Shown in pieces: positions 12,305 to 24,995 of a stretch of DNA of 64,000 bases. The position numbers and the translations under genes were made by a program. The first letter of the stretch is position 1. Every line of letters starts with the position of its first letter. Location of the stretch: contig SNVD02007530.1 of NCBI GenBank assembly GCA_013180625.2, positions 186,001 through 250,000 of the forward strand, written 5' to 3'. The DNA comes from Boswellia sacra (Eukaryota; Streptophyta; Magnoliopsida; Sapindales; Burseraceae). Under the pieces are notes generated by a model. That model was not told the origin of the DNA. It ran no database searches and saw nothing but the letters and a program-made list of their open reading frames with translations.

Positions 12305-15300
12305 TCATATGTAATGTGAGTTGAACCTTTGCAGTCCTTGAATTCCTTTTGTGTGTTGTTGTTGCGACAGCAGCTGAGTCCAACAATTAGTAATTAAAAT
12401 GATGTTAGAAGGTAGAAAGTAAAATTTAAATGATTTAAAGTATAATTTTACCTTAGCACTTCCTTCCTTCTTATTTTGCAAGCAAGTCCTTTTGTTGTGA
12501 CCAAGTTGCTTGCACACACCATTGTTGAATGACCCAATCTTTGCTGTCTTTGGCCCTTCGCATTCCTCTCTCTTCTTTGCATTTCTTGGTCCTCTAGAGC
12601 CCTTCTAACAACTGGTGGCTTCAGGGAACTGTACTCAACATCAGGCCATGAACTCTCATCAAGACCAGATTGGATCATGCCCTCATAGGTGAGTATGTAA
12701 CTTGTCGTTGTCAAAGACTCATCAACATAATTTCTTATTAGAGCTCTTCTCAAGTTCAAACAAGGCATCACATGACTAAAAGGAATGCCACTAAGCCACA
12801 GTCACAAGTCCCACTATTTGGCTTGACAATTACAGTTATATGAGGTGTGATAACCTCATACTTGTCTTCTCCACACAAAATTGTTTCATAAGACCTACCT
12901 AATTTACAAGCTTTGTATCTTATCATGTACCTCAGGAGGGAATTCAATTCCCCACAACTTTGCTTTCTCATGCCTTTACCTAAGCCTTTTCATAACTTTC
13001 CTCCTAATACGCTTACACAGTCCTAATATATTAATTCCTCTTTAGCTGTCTATCTAGTTATTAAAAGACTCAGTCATGTTATTAGTTACATGATTTGTTT
13101 TTGAAAAAGTGTCAAACATGTTTTTGGACCACAACTCAGGTAGTATTCCCTTCAAATAATCAAACTGTCTAAGTGCCTTTTTCTGATTTTCTCCCATTAC
13201 ATAATCAAAGTCTTTCTTGTTTACAGATATGCTTGCCATCCAGAAAAACTCTTTCCGATCTATCTTACAATTTTGGCTTCTCAAGTTCTGGTAGATATGT
13301 CTTATACAGAATCTCGATTTTGCACCTGGCCAAGTGTCCTCTAAGGCTCCAACGAGGCCCTTCTGTCTGTAACTTGCACACCTCTTGTCATCTCCAAAAT
13401 ACTCATTCAACAGCCTTAAGAACCACCTCCAAGACTTAGAGTTCTCTGCCTCACACACTGCAACAACTAATGGGAAGGCACCCCTGTTTGCATCCATTAT
13501 GACTGCCAACAATAGGATTCCTTTGTAAAGACCTTTGAGGTGGCAACCATGAACTCCACTAAACCTCCTATAGCCCCTCAAGAACGCTTGTTTTTGTGTA
13601 GGAAATGAAAAAAAAAATCTCTTGAAAATGGGATTGACAGTAGGTTCAGTTCTCTCTGCCAATATTTTAACATAGGCTCCTCTATTTTTTTCCAGAATGA
13701 TATTGGTGTACCTATATAGCTTCTGGAAAGCTTTTTTTGTGGTTGCTCCACAGTGAATCCAGCACCCTTTTCCTTGCCCTATAGAGCCTTTGTGGTCCTA
13801 CCTTAACATGAAATTGTTGCCTAAGAGTTCCATCTATTAACTTGTATGGTATTATATGATTTAGCTAGATGGTTTCGTGGAGTTTTTTTTGCAATCCAGG
13901 AAGAAGTTGCCTTTCCAATATTGGGTCCCCTTTGGTAGATGCAACTGGTTGTCAATCTTTACCATAAAGGAGCCATCTTTCATTAACTTAGCGTAAATTC
14001 TCCATAGGTAACCCTCAACCATGCATTTTACAGAAATCATCTCACTATCATTCTTAATCCTCTTCAACTTAAAAACTTCTTGTATGACAAAATCCTTTAA
14101 TACCTCTTTGAAATGGTATATATCTCTAAATATGTCACCAATATGGAACTCTATTTCATCGTATTTTTGTTGTCTTGCTGTACGACCCCCTCTTAAAGCC
14201 CTAGCCACTTTAGTATCTGTAGTCTTATCATCACTATCAAACTCTTTATTAGACACTAGCCCAACAGATACATCATCTCCCGAAGAGTAATCTGATAGCT
14301 TATCATCATTGTTTGAGTCCTTAATATTGGATTCATCATTTATTGGTTCAGTTGTTGCAGACTTTGAAGTAGTTTGTGAAGATTTGTTTACCCCACTTTC
14401 AGTCTATTTTGCTTCTTCATCATCTTTACTATCTGCTTTGTCAATTTTACTGTCTTCACCATTCAAGTCTTCACAATATTTACAAGCACATTCTCCAAAC
14501 TCACTAACAACACCCTCTCCTAAGTCCACATCGATTGACTCATCAACTAAACCCTTTTCATGATTATCTTGGTTGACTAAGTCTTTTTCATAATATATAC
14601 CAGCACCTTCTCATAAGTCTACATTTACTGACTTATTAACTAAACCCTCTCCATGATTGTCTTAGTTCATTGGTTCTTCTTCCATGTCTTTACCATGGCC
14701 CTCTTCCATGTCTCTACCATCACAATCTTTATGACATACAATGTATACAATGTATATAGCTTCATCCTCAATTACTTTACCAGTTTCATCATGTTATTCC
14801 TTAGCCATTGGTTCTTCTTCAAATAACCTTTAGATTTTTCATGAGTTTTATTTCTAACAGCTTGCTCTTGCGTTAATGTGCCATCAGAATTACCATCACA
14901 TTCCTTGGCCACTACTTCCTTTTCTATTACTTTACCACCACCATTTTCATTATTGCCCAAATTCACTACCCTATTCTCATCACCCTCAACTACATTCAAG
15001 GTGTCTTCTTCAGCTTTAGTTGCTTGAGCCATAGGCAATGCTAAGGTTGGTGACTCAGAGTAAATCATTTGGAATGGAGCATAGTGGATTGTGAACTGCA
15101 CCTCTGCCATATCATACACATAAAAAATAATGAACAACATATCTACCTCTGCATCAGACTTCAAGTGATGGGATTGTCCATTCCTTAGAAACATGGCATG
15201 AACGCTGGCATTTTCATTCTCCTCTATCACTGCACTTAGCCCAACCTTCACTTTGGCCCTAGATAATATGCAGATTGGACTGCATTCATTGGGATCAATG

Positions 15301-15419
15301 AAACCCATATTATAATCCTTTTCTAATACATGAACTTTAGCCAGCAAAGGCAACATCCTCACCTCACTGCATAAATAAAGAAATGTGAAATTTGTTAAAA
15401 TCAAAATGAAAAACCTCAT
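12305..15419 (-). pseudogene. MURA-type MULE transposase, broken
   Basis: Reading leftward from 15419, the order is that of a plant MULE transposase. First comes an N-terminal domain with acidic linker (15419-14772), then a MuDR DNA-binding-like domain (14256-13861, with VKCMVEGYLWRIYAK). The catalytic MULE domain follows (13662-13054, with MDANRGAFPLVVAVCEAEN, SWRWFLRLL and NNMTESFNN). A SWIM-like region (about 12971-12760) has CDCGLVAF, but the expected second cysteine reads Phe (IPFSH). Last is a CCHC-like knuckle with KQLGHNKRTC near 12500. Frame changes and stops separate every block: SWIM and knuckle each cross a frameshift, and a stop cluster lies at 13860-13700. The relic cannot make a full protein. 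It would bind element ends and cut and join DNA if intact. Confidence 0.88.
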
Positions 15420-16500
15420 AATATTATCTAGAGAGATTTAAATCTGAGTAGCCATGCAACAAAATATGACTTACTCTATTAAACTCTACAAACTCTACAT
15501 TCACACTATTATGAAGACATAAAGTTTGCATGGCATACACAAATATAAACCTTCATGGCTATTGCCCAATGTTACAACACTAGAAAATTCAGTTAACCAA
15601 GCATACAAAAATTAACCTAAAAATACATACCTACTACAATGTTAAAAACGAAAAAGCATACAACATTGACTACACGTAAAAAACTTTCCATTCTCCATTC
15701 TCCATGACAAACCCACTACTACTCCATCTTAAAACGAATAAGCAAGCGAAAATCAAAACAAAACTAGTAGCATGCAACGATTCAAACTAACTATTGTAAA
15801 TGACTACATCACCATCAAATGCATACAAATAACATGTTTAAAAGATAAAGCATTCAAAGGTCTCCGAATTAGTAGCAGATCCCAAAAAAAAAAAGTGCAA
15901 AGCTATAAACTTTGTACTGCTCATGACTTAATCACCATTAACTAGTAAAGAATCATGAAACCTGAGCACATACTTTACCACTCACGACACATGCAATGAC
16001 TCAAACACTCACTTAAAAAAAAAAAAACCACACGACCCAATTCAAAGAAAATAACAAATTTTCCATTTTTCATACACACAGATTCTTGAGAACGACTTCT
16101 GTAACATTTAAAGACTTATTCCAGTTTCTTAACAACCAAAAATAATGAAAAAAAACCAACTTATAAACAAGTGTAGGCTAACAAAACAACAGAGACAGGA
16201 AGCCAACCTGCGATCTTCCTTAGCAGCGTTACATGCAGTCTCTCTCCCTACTTCTCGACCAACAGAAAAAATATTCAAAAACCTTTCGTCTCCCCTTCTT
16301 CCCACCTAAAAGCTCATTAACATGAAAGAATGTAAGTTGTACGGGATAAGGAACACAAAGAATAGAACTTTCTTCAACACAATTCCCCTTGCCTCTTTTT
16401 GTATTTTTAAATTCAAAATATAAATTAATTTTTTTATTTGATTTAAAAAATACAAGCACAAATTTCGATTTCTGCATTTATTTTTATATTTTTTTATTAA
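15420..16500. other. Non-coding right interior of MULE-1
   Basis: Upstream side of the transposase relic. No coding sequence was recognised. It is rich in A runs and probably includes the decayed promoter and leader of the transposase. The right TIR follows at about 16500-16642. Confidence 0.45.
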
Positions 16501-17084
16501 CCATAATGTGAAATGACCTTATTATCCTTGCCTTTGAAAATCTAATGGAAGGTTGACTAACGGTAGGGGGTTATCGTATATTTTTGAAAACTCAGGGGTT
16601 TCTGTGTTTCATGAAATAATAGGGGGTCAAATGTAATTATCCTAATTTATAGGGAAAATTGAAAAATGGACAGAATTAGGGGCCCTTAGTGAAATTTGGA
16701 CACATTCTGAAAAATTTTCATGCCATAGACACTTTCTTGACAAAAAGACTAAAATACCCTTACCCTAATGTAATTGAATTTAGAAAAAAAAAAGAAGTAA
16801 ACGAAACAAAGAAACCAGTCACTCCTTCATATACATCACTGTCCGAAACAATCTTCAACAGTTGAAGTTGAGCAACATGGTAAGAAAAACTTTCGTTAAT
16901 CTCTCTCTACATGGCATTAAAATTTCAGCAGGTTGTAATGTTTTGGTTATTTATTGTTTTAGTAACTGTCAACCACATTATATAACTTAAAATAGGGATA
17001 TGTATGTGAACTAAGGCTAGAGATAGTGCTGTTATTATCAACATTTGCTGAAAATTGACAATCGTTGTGAGAAAATCTGGTATC

Positions 17085-17375
17085 GCAGTCGACGGGAAAG
17101 AAGACGAGATTTATCAAGCTACATCGAGTATCGAGGGGTTGTGTCGGATCGATTCTCGACATGTCGGATGATCATGTCGAGTGTCTAGGGGTTGTGTCGA
17201 GTCTAGGATTGAGTGTCGTGTTAGTGCGTCGAGTGGAGTGCCGAACGTGACGAGTGTCAGATGTAAATTTTGTCGAGTTCGTGTGTCGAGTATATGTGTG
17301 TCTCGTTAGTCGAGCGTTGGTCGTCATGCGTTGCGTGTCGAGATGGTTGTCGAGTGTCGAGTGTCAAGCGTTTAG
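17085..17375. repeat. Left subterminal TCGAG/GTCGAGTGTC word array of MULE-2
   Basis: Words such as TGTCGAGTGTC, TGTCGGATC, ATCGAGTATCGAG and GTCGAGTGTCGAGTGTC recur about every 15-30 bases in this otherwise unremarkable stretch. The matching array near the other end of the element is at about 24690-24995. Subterminal repeats of this kind often bind the element's own transposase; that role is inference. Confidence 0.7.
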
Positions 17376-17465
17376 GCAGAAATGTCATTTTTGTGGCTTT
17401 TGTAAGCAATTTTGTAATGATTTATTGTCTACGAACTTATATGATATGTTTCTATCATACAGAAA

Positions 17466-20284
17466 ATGAAAACTTTACGCATACTTATTCTATACAATGG
17501 TTCTTGGACTGTGCAAGAGAATGATGGTTATTTACACATTGGTGGGAGGGCGAAGCCATTGATAATTCGCAAGTCTGCTACCTATAATGATCAGTTGACT
17601 GTATTAGTACTGAAATGGGTTGGGATCTTCGTAAGCATAACATAAGTTTAGAGGTTCAATTTGCTTTTAAGGGTCTTCCGCCAATGCCGACTCCTATTGA
17701 GACTAACAACGATGTTTGTTTCTTTATACAACATTGTTTAGAGGACCAACAGTCATATACACCATTAATTATCAAAGTTGAAGATATGGAGAAGCGACAG
17801 AGGTCAGGATCTGATGTCATACGTAGGCGACAAAGATCTTCTCATCCCTCTATGTTTCGCTTAGCAAGTGGAAGCAACCAATTAAGTGAGTCCACTCCTA
17901 TTTGTGCACAACCACAATTGAATGATGACATTGGCATTGAGTTTGATCAGTATTCAGGGTATGCAGGGCATGAGTCAGTTGGGATCTTAGTTGAAAATAA
18001 AGAAGGGGTGCCCCCGTCGATGCCATCGAGATTGATACGTCATCTTGATAGCATTAGAGAGTTTGAGAGTTTAGGTAATATTGATGTTAATAATGCTAGT
18101 GATGATGTTAATGATGACGATGGTGGTGATGAAGATTACGAAGATAATGATGATGGTAGTGATGATGTTAGTGAACGATGACAATGACGATTGCATTATT
18201 CGTATTGAGAATGACGTTGAGGGTTTAGATGATTTTATTGTTGATGGCCAGGATGTAGACGGTTTACATTTTGATAATGATGAACAGACGGAGATCTTGA
18301 ATGATGTGAACCAGGATGTGCCGTTTACCGTTCCTTCTCCAATTCACTTCGCACCTCCTCCTCCACTATACGGACATCAGCAAAATCCGGTGTTGAATAA
18401 TGAGCCGAGAATGGATGCAAATCGTAGACATGAAGAAGCTAATTTGAGCTCTGAGAATGACAGTCGTCGGGATAACATATTCAGGTGGATGCCGCCTATT
18501 ATGCATTCATCATCCACAGATGGTGATGATGCTTCATCGTATGTAGTTGACGGGATTGAGGTTGGGGTTGGCGGATGTTTAACAGCAAAATGAAGCTTCG
18601 TGAGAAGTTATCGAATTTGGCACTAAGACAAAACTTTCAATTCAAGGTGAGGAACTCCAATGCAACAAGGTTTGAGGTTGTCTATCGTGCTGAATCTTGT
18701 AAATGGCGTTTACGTGCCACAAAGGTAGCCGATTCACATTCTTCCAAGTGAAAAAGTATAAGAACCATCACACATGCTCCGGAGCTGGACTTCACCCAAA
18801 TCACAAACAGGCAACTGCACATGTCATTGGCAAATATATTAAGAGCAAATTCATTGGGGCATCCAGAATATATCGTCCAAAGGATATTATGTCTGATGTT
18901 TAGGAGTCATTGAGTGTTAATATCACATACAACAAGGCATGGAGGGCAAAGGAGGCAGCTTTGCAAGAACTTCACGGATTTCATGAGGAATCATTCACAC
19001 TACTCCCCTAGTACATGCACATGATTGAGAAAGCAAACCCGGGGACCAAAACTTCTTTAGAAACCGATAACAACAACCATTTTAGATACTTTTTCATGAG
19101 TATGGGGGCCTCTATTGCTGGATTTGCATCATCAATTAGGCCAGTTATCGTAGCTGATGGTTCTTTTCTGAAAGGAAAATATTGAGGTACAATGTTTTTG
19201 GCTTCTTGTATGGATGGAAATAAACAAATATACCCCTTGGCATTTGAAGTTGGGCATTCTAAAAATGATGACTCGTGGAACTGGTTCATGAGACATTGCG
19301 TGATCATGTTGTACAAAATGTCCGAGATCTTGTTTTCATTTCTGACCATCATCGTAGCATTGAACGAACTATTATAACAGTTTTTCCTCATACACTGCAT
19401 GGATTGTGCACTCATCATCTGAAGGGTAACTTGAAGGCAACTTTCAAGGACAAGGCTTTGTTGGATATATACTACCGAGTTGCAAGGACATATCACTGTG
19501 CTGATTTTAACTATCATATGTGACAAATTGAATCGTATATGCCAGCAGCAGCAACTTATCTTCGAGAGATTGGAGTTGAGAAATGGGCACGTTCATAGTT
19601 TCATGGTCGACGGTATAACATGATCGACGGTATAAGATCATGACAACAAATACAACTGAATCGATGAACAGCTACTTGCGACACCATCGATTCCTCCCAG
19701 TGACATTGTTAGCAGACTATTATTGGGCCAACTTGCAGCAATGGTTCTATAAGAGTCGAGAGTTATTTGCTAACTTGGAATTACATCTCTCGTCATGGGC
19801 TAACAAGTTGATAGAGGAGTGTTTAAAGGAGGAAGAACGTATGAGGGTTAGTGGTATCTCTCTTACTATGTATGCGATTAGAGGCAACGACCGTGTTAGC
19901 ATCGTTGACATGCACGCTCGTATATGCACATGCCGGGTGTTTGATCTTGACCAGCTTTCGTGTGCAGATGTATTAACTATTTGCAAACGTAAGAATCTAC
20001 TGACGTGCCATGATTATTGTGCCCATTGGTATATGACTGAAACATTACTACATGCATATGCTCTGCCAATTGTTCCTGTTGGAGTTAGTGAGGATTGGAT
20101 GGTTCCTGAGGAGGATCGCAGCAGAGTGGTTCTACCGCCAGTCATGAGAAGACCAGTCGATCCTCCTCGGAGGAATCGAATCCCTTCTGTCGGTGAGTCT
20201 ATCTCCTCTTGAACTTGTGGGCGATGTGAAAGTTCCGGGCACAATCGTCAAACTTGCCGAAACCCAATTCCGCTTCATAACTAA
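17466..20284 (+). pseudogene. MURA-type transposase of MULE-2, broken
   Basis: ATG at 17466 opens a 59-codon frame (NGSWTVQENDGYLHIGG) that shifts by one into 17615-18181 (GWDLRKHNISLEVQF, then KGLPPMPTPIETNNDVCFFI), the MULE N-terminal domain. Acidic linkers with Asp/Asn runs follow. A MuDR DNA-binding domain (about 18585-18900) has TRFEVVYRAESCKWRLRATK, then NHHTC in the next frame. The catalytic domain (about 19070-19700) shows VADGSFLKGKY, EVGHSKNDDSWNWF, VFISDHH, CTHHLKGNL and NTTESMNSYLR, where the first and second Asp and the Glu of a DDE-type site are visible. A SWIM-like region has CTC (about 19930). After an in-frame TGA at 20210 a CCHC knuckle appears intact, CGRCESSGHNRQTC, ending at 20284. 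There are several frameshifts and stops, for example after KGKY and at 19520, so it is not functional. Confidence 0.9.
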
Positions 20285-20966
20285 GGATGATGTCTACCAA
20301 ATGTAGACAATGAGTTATTTTGTCTATGTAATATTATTTGTTTGCTGAAAGCGACGTAGTATATTTATTTTATTCCAATTTGTGGCTTGTTAAAATTAAT
20401 AACTTTAATATATGTGATTTTATCATTGTATTAAACATTCATGTATGAAACATTTATTTATGTGCTTCGTCAATGTATGTAACATTAATGTGTTAAACAC
20501 GAATTTATGTGCTTTTTCATTAAACTAAATATTCGTGTATGAGATTCTCCTTTATGTGCTGAAAAGTATTTATTAATTGTTTAGGTGACTATAACTCCAG
20601 AAGTAACATCAAAGAAGATCAATAGAGATGTGATCACGGAGCGCACTGGCCTTTACAAGGAGAAAAACTTGGGTGAAAGAATTCTCACCTATATGACGGG
20701 CGTTAGACTCGAATTTATGTGTTTCATCAATGTATAAAACATATGTGTGTTGTGCCTAAACCATTCATGTATGAGTGCAATGGGACGAGATACATGTATG
20801 TACTAATACAACCGAAAAAATATGTATTTACAAGTTTTCGTACCATTATACATGGAAAACATGTGCGACTATACAAAAAATGTCACTATACAATAATATG
20901 TACATATCCACAAACTATCTACCCAAAAAAATGTGTAATTATACATAATATATACATGACACGAAA
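20285..20966. other. Non-coding junction between the two convergent MULE-2 genes
   Basis: Contains short diverged repeats of ATTTATGTGCTT and ATTCATGTATGA type (about 20420-20560) and no supported coding segment. It lies between the 3' ends of the transposase relic and the Ulp1-like relic and probably holds both polyadenylation regions. Confidence 0.45.
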
Positions 20967-23900
20967 TCATGGTACAGTCGTGCTGGGCTGCTGCTCAACC
21001 TCCACTGAATCAACGTCAGCATGCGCAATGGTGGTCTGAATATCTGCTGACACAACATCAGCAGTCATTGTGGTGGCTGCAACATCGGCAGGCACAACAT
21101 CTGCAGGCGCTGTGAAGGCCCCAACCTCGAAAGACGCTGTGAAGGTCGTGGCGGCCTCCTCTGCCTGTGGATGAACGCGATTAACCCAAAGCTGTACCGC
21201 CATTCTCTCCCGCTGGCATTCGTCCGTGAACCTTAATGGCTGTCAATGGAATGCCCCCCCGCTAAGAACTTGATGTACTTCAAACAGTACATGCCACATG
21301 CTCCTCCCCCAGCCTCTTACTGTGGCACCTCGGTCTTATCCTCGATGCGCATAATGTCGTATGGGGTTGCGGGGTAGTCAGGAAGACCGTAAACATCCAT
21401 TGACACCATACGGGGTATCAGCTCAGCCAGGCACCAGACTGTCTCTCTGATTGTGTCTGTGGAACTATGTCCAACATATGAGTCATATATGACAACGTCA
21501 TGGCGAGTCAAATCCACCTCGGCTGCCAACCAATGATCACCGCCGATGTTAATAGGGACATAGAGCTGAAAAGGAAATTGACACTATGGAAATCGATCAC
21601 AACATTTCAAATAAAAGGGCACACACTAACTATTTGAATATAAATGTACTCACCCTATCCACATCGACCAATGGTCTTCCAACGAGGGGCATCTCTCTTA
21701 GGACAAACTGCACCATATCGGCCTCGTTTACCCAGTTAATGTCGTCCAGTCTGTCCGAGTATTGTTCCCACAACGACTTCACTTTCAACTGCAATTTCAT
21801 GAGTTCGGTTAGCGCATTGAAGGAATCAGAAATTAACTACAAATTCAGATGTTTATGAAATACGTACCCAGAATGTGGTGTGCAGAAAAGCAGACCTTTG
21901 GACACCAGGTGCGGCCATAGCGCGAGCTCTGTAGCGTAGCATCCAAAAGTAGTTATCCATGTGCTGAATACAGTAATAGTTATCAATAATAATTTGAAAT
22001 GTATATTGCAATATTGGAGGAGATGAGAAGGACTTAAACTACCTTAGATGCAAGCCAATTTGATGGCCTCAACAGCGTCTTAAAGAATGCACGATCAGCG
22101 ATGCAAACGCCCAACTCAATATCACCCTCCACGTCCCCTAGCCATGCATTGAAGGCCTCAACATCAGCAGTTGCTAAGGGGGCACGTGGGTCAAATAGTG
22201 GATCCCAAGTCCACAAGATGAGATCGCTGTCGTATCCTCGGGGGGCTGTTGATCTGGTCTCTCTGCTGGCTAAACAACTGGAGCCTCTGGCTCTACATGC
22301 TGATCGTCTGGGGCTTTCTCATGTGGCTCAACCCTCGCCCTCTTCCTACCCGGTAGACTGACAAAGAGGCTCCACTTATGCTTTCCCAGAAGTAATCGGC
22401 GACCTCGGCGTGAAACGAAGCCTGTGGGAGGAGCATCGGTGGCACGAACACTCGTGTCCACGGGTTCTGGTTTAGTTGGCTGTTGGCCTTCATCGTCATC
22501 GCTTGAACCTCCATCTAAGTCCTGTATTAAAGCAAACCTCAACGTCTGGTTAAGCGTGGAAATCACAAAATCTTATTTGTAACTTTTGCAACGTACCGTG
22601 TCAGCGTATCCAAATTGGCCACCCAGATAGCACAACAACCTTACGCAGAAGAACTATCTCCTCCTGTATTTGCTTGTTCTCCGCTCGTAATAATACAAGC
22701 TCATGCAGAACTGTACTCTAGAACTCATCATGGATCGACTGCGCCTGTATGTCATTATTAACGATCACTTTCATAAACCAACAGAGTAGCAAATGTAAAC
22801 GGATAAGAATACGAATGTAAATTCTCATTACATACCTTTGGGCTTGGAGGGACATCGTGTACAGGAGGGGAAATGTCATGGTAGGTGGTCGTATGACCCG
22901 ACGGAGGAATCGAACCACCTGAAGGTCCATAGCTGTCAAACATCTCTAGCGCAGGATGATGGGGGTACTGACTGTGTCCATGTCTGCCTCCACGTCAAGC
23001 CTATCGATGGGACTATGTCTAGCGGCATGAGTTCCGGATGGATCCTCATGACCGTGACTCTCATACGCTGGACGTGTAGGACAAACGGGGGAAGAAGGCG
23101 ATGGAGACTGCGTACGGACATCACCTGAAGGACTAGATGTGTCTCTGGCTAGCCCCACATCAGGTCTTATAGGGAAACTCTGACCAGTAGAAGGTGACTC
23201 TGACCAGCAGGAGGTGGAGCTGATGGATCCTCTAAGGGAAGTGGCTCAATCCTCTCATCGAGCAAAAATGGAGCATCCACAGATGTTGCCCAGGCTACAT
23301 GTGCACCTCTTCGGATGCCAACTACTTCAGCGAGCCTAGTATACCAATGTGTCCTCTGCTCCGCCTCAGATGGCTCCAAAACGACGAGTGGACGAGCCTG
23401 TGTCAACAAATAATCCATCAAATTAAATAGCGATTCGATGTGACCTTATGAACAAGAAAGGTTCATAAGACAGGGGAACCTTACATACATGCCTCCTAAC
23501 CAGTAGGTCATCACATTTGACGATGTCCTCTGACGGGGTCTTCTTTGTCTCCCACTTTAACAAGCGCGGTATCCTTCCCTCTAAGTCCTTGCCCACTCGC
23601 CCATATGTCGCGAATGTACGGCACGGCCTCGCACAACCAAACCTGAATAACATAAGGATTAGTTAGTGACACTATGTATTTAAATTTGTACGCCAAAGCA
23701 AATAATAAACATGTCAACACACTTGTTTTGTAGTATGTACCTAAATAGCGTAGGGGCACCCTTCTAAGTTATATCTCTCTACCTGCTTCGTCTTCGCTTG
23801 GGCTCGCTTCTTATATTTTTCTAACCTGCTATCCAAAGCGTTTTTCATTCCTTTAAGTGTCTTATCAAAAAACACCTATCCCCATGGATAATTGTTAAAA

Positions 23901-24605
23901 TTATCCAGTGCGTTGACAAAATTCAACCACACACGGGAGATAAGTCGGCGTCGATCCTGTACCATGAAAAAACGCTCCAGCACGTAGTATAAGGCCAGCT
24001 TCATAACATCCTCATCTGGCATACGAGACACATTCAATTTCTGAAGTCTCCCATAGAATTCCCGGAGCTCTATGTCCTCGCCCTCGAAGTACGTATCCAA
24101 CAAAGGGCACGGATTCAACACAGTCGATATTGGTGGCACTATAGAAGCAAATCTCAATCCGGTAACCAAACCAAACTCGTGGGCAGAATAACGAATCACT
24201 CTTCCTGCAAAGAAGTTAAAAAAAAAAATAAGATGCCAATAATGTAACAAAAAAATAACTACAAATACCAGATGCTCAAAAATAAAATTTTTTAACTACA
24301 TTGTAGTTCAAAACCATATTTTTACCTTCAATAAGGAACCACATCTCTTCATCGTACCCCATTGTGTTAACCTCCCACAGAAGCACATTGTGCACCAACT
24401 GAGATGGAAAGGACAGCTCCCGAATGTCTAGGATAAACCCAAAACATGTATTACGAAACATTTCTTTTTGTCTCGCACTCAAGTTCGCGCGAATCCATTC
24501 AATACAGTCCAGACTTGCCAAGTTTGTGATCACCGCATGGTAGTGCTCATCAAACGGTGTCTTCAGGGTGAAGGACAGTCCAAATTCATTTGTCATTTGC
24601 TTCAA
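20967..24605 (-). pseudogene. DUF1985 + Ulp1-like cysteine protease gene of MULE-2, broken
   Basis: Leftward from 24605 the first exon has SARQKEMFRNTCFGFILDI and SQLVHNVLLWEV, ending LIEG at a GT donor near 24325. After a TTTGCAG acceptor the next exon continues HEFGLVTGLRF and LALYYVLERFF and ends NNYPWG-stop. Together these are DUF1985. A TAG (23876-23878) interrupts the frame, which then resumes VFFDKTLKG. A low-complexity Pro/Ser/Asp linker spans about 23420-22270. The C48 (Ulp1/SENP) domain follows: His in YVPINIGGDHWLAAEV (about 21545), Asp in VVIYDSYVG, Gln in EVPQ (21320-21322), Cys in GGGACGMYCLKYIKFL (codon 21296-21298). A TAA at 21317-21319 falls between catalytic Gln and Cys, and a frameshift follows the C7 tract (21254-21260) before RFTDECQRERMAVQLW. 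Such proteins would cleave SUMO-like modifiers; this copy is dead. Confidence 0.85.
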
Positions 24606-24689
24606 CCTGCAAATACAAGGCCGTTATAGTTAAATATGATGCAAAAAGGTAAAAAAAAACAAAGCTAAAACAAGCAACCTGCCAAAACG

Positions 24690-24995
24690 TACTCGATGCG
24701 CTCGATAAGCTCGACAACATAAACCGACAACACTCCTGTCGGATACCTCCAACCGACTATACGACTTTGTCAGATGTCGGATTATTTGAGTGTCGGATGC
24801 ATAATCCGACACTCGACACAAGCTTTCATCCGACATGTCGAGTGTCGGATACATGGTTCGAGACATCGATATGTCGGTTTCCACGTAACTGACACTCGAT
24901 ATCTTCGAAAATACACTAATATCGAGTGTCGGTTGTGCATCTGACACGACTCGACAGGACTCGACACGTAAGTGTCGAGTGTCGAGATGTGTCGG
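24690..24995. repeat. Right subterminal CGACACTCGACA word array of MULE-2
   Basis: Repeats of CGACACTCGACA, TGTCGAGTGTCGG and related words recur through this stretch, several as local palindromes. The next segment (about 24995-25130) is closely similar to the arms of the foldback element at 52553-53707, sharing the CACTCGCCATCGTC and ACACATTAAACCA blocks. Confidence 0.75.

Larger units (their letters stand above)
10389..16642. mobile_element. Autonomous-type Mutator-like element (MULE-1), decayed
   Basis: The element has inverted termini of about 120 bp. The left end GGGGCATTACATTCGACCCC pairs with the right end read inverted, GGATAATTACATTTGACCCC, and homology continues through the GTTAGTCA and CATTAGATTTTC blocks. 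A perfect 9-bp duplication TAATTTATA lies at 10380-10388 and 16643-16651. It carries a minus-strand MURA-type transposase relic (12305-15419) and a plus-strand GRF-type zinc-finger-like relic (10884-11177). The 9-bp duplication, long TIRs and transposase together make the superfamily call secure. Confidence 0.93.

Noticed and set aside
22718..23158. Several overlapping ORFs on both strands
   Set aside because: They lie in the low-complexity linker of the Ulp1-like relic; only the minus-strand order with DUF1985 and C48 domains is supported.
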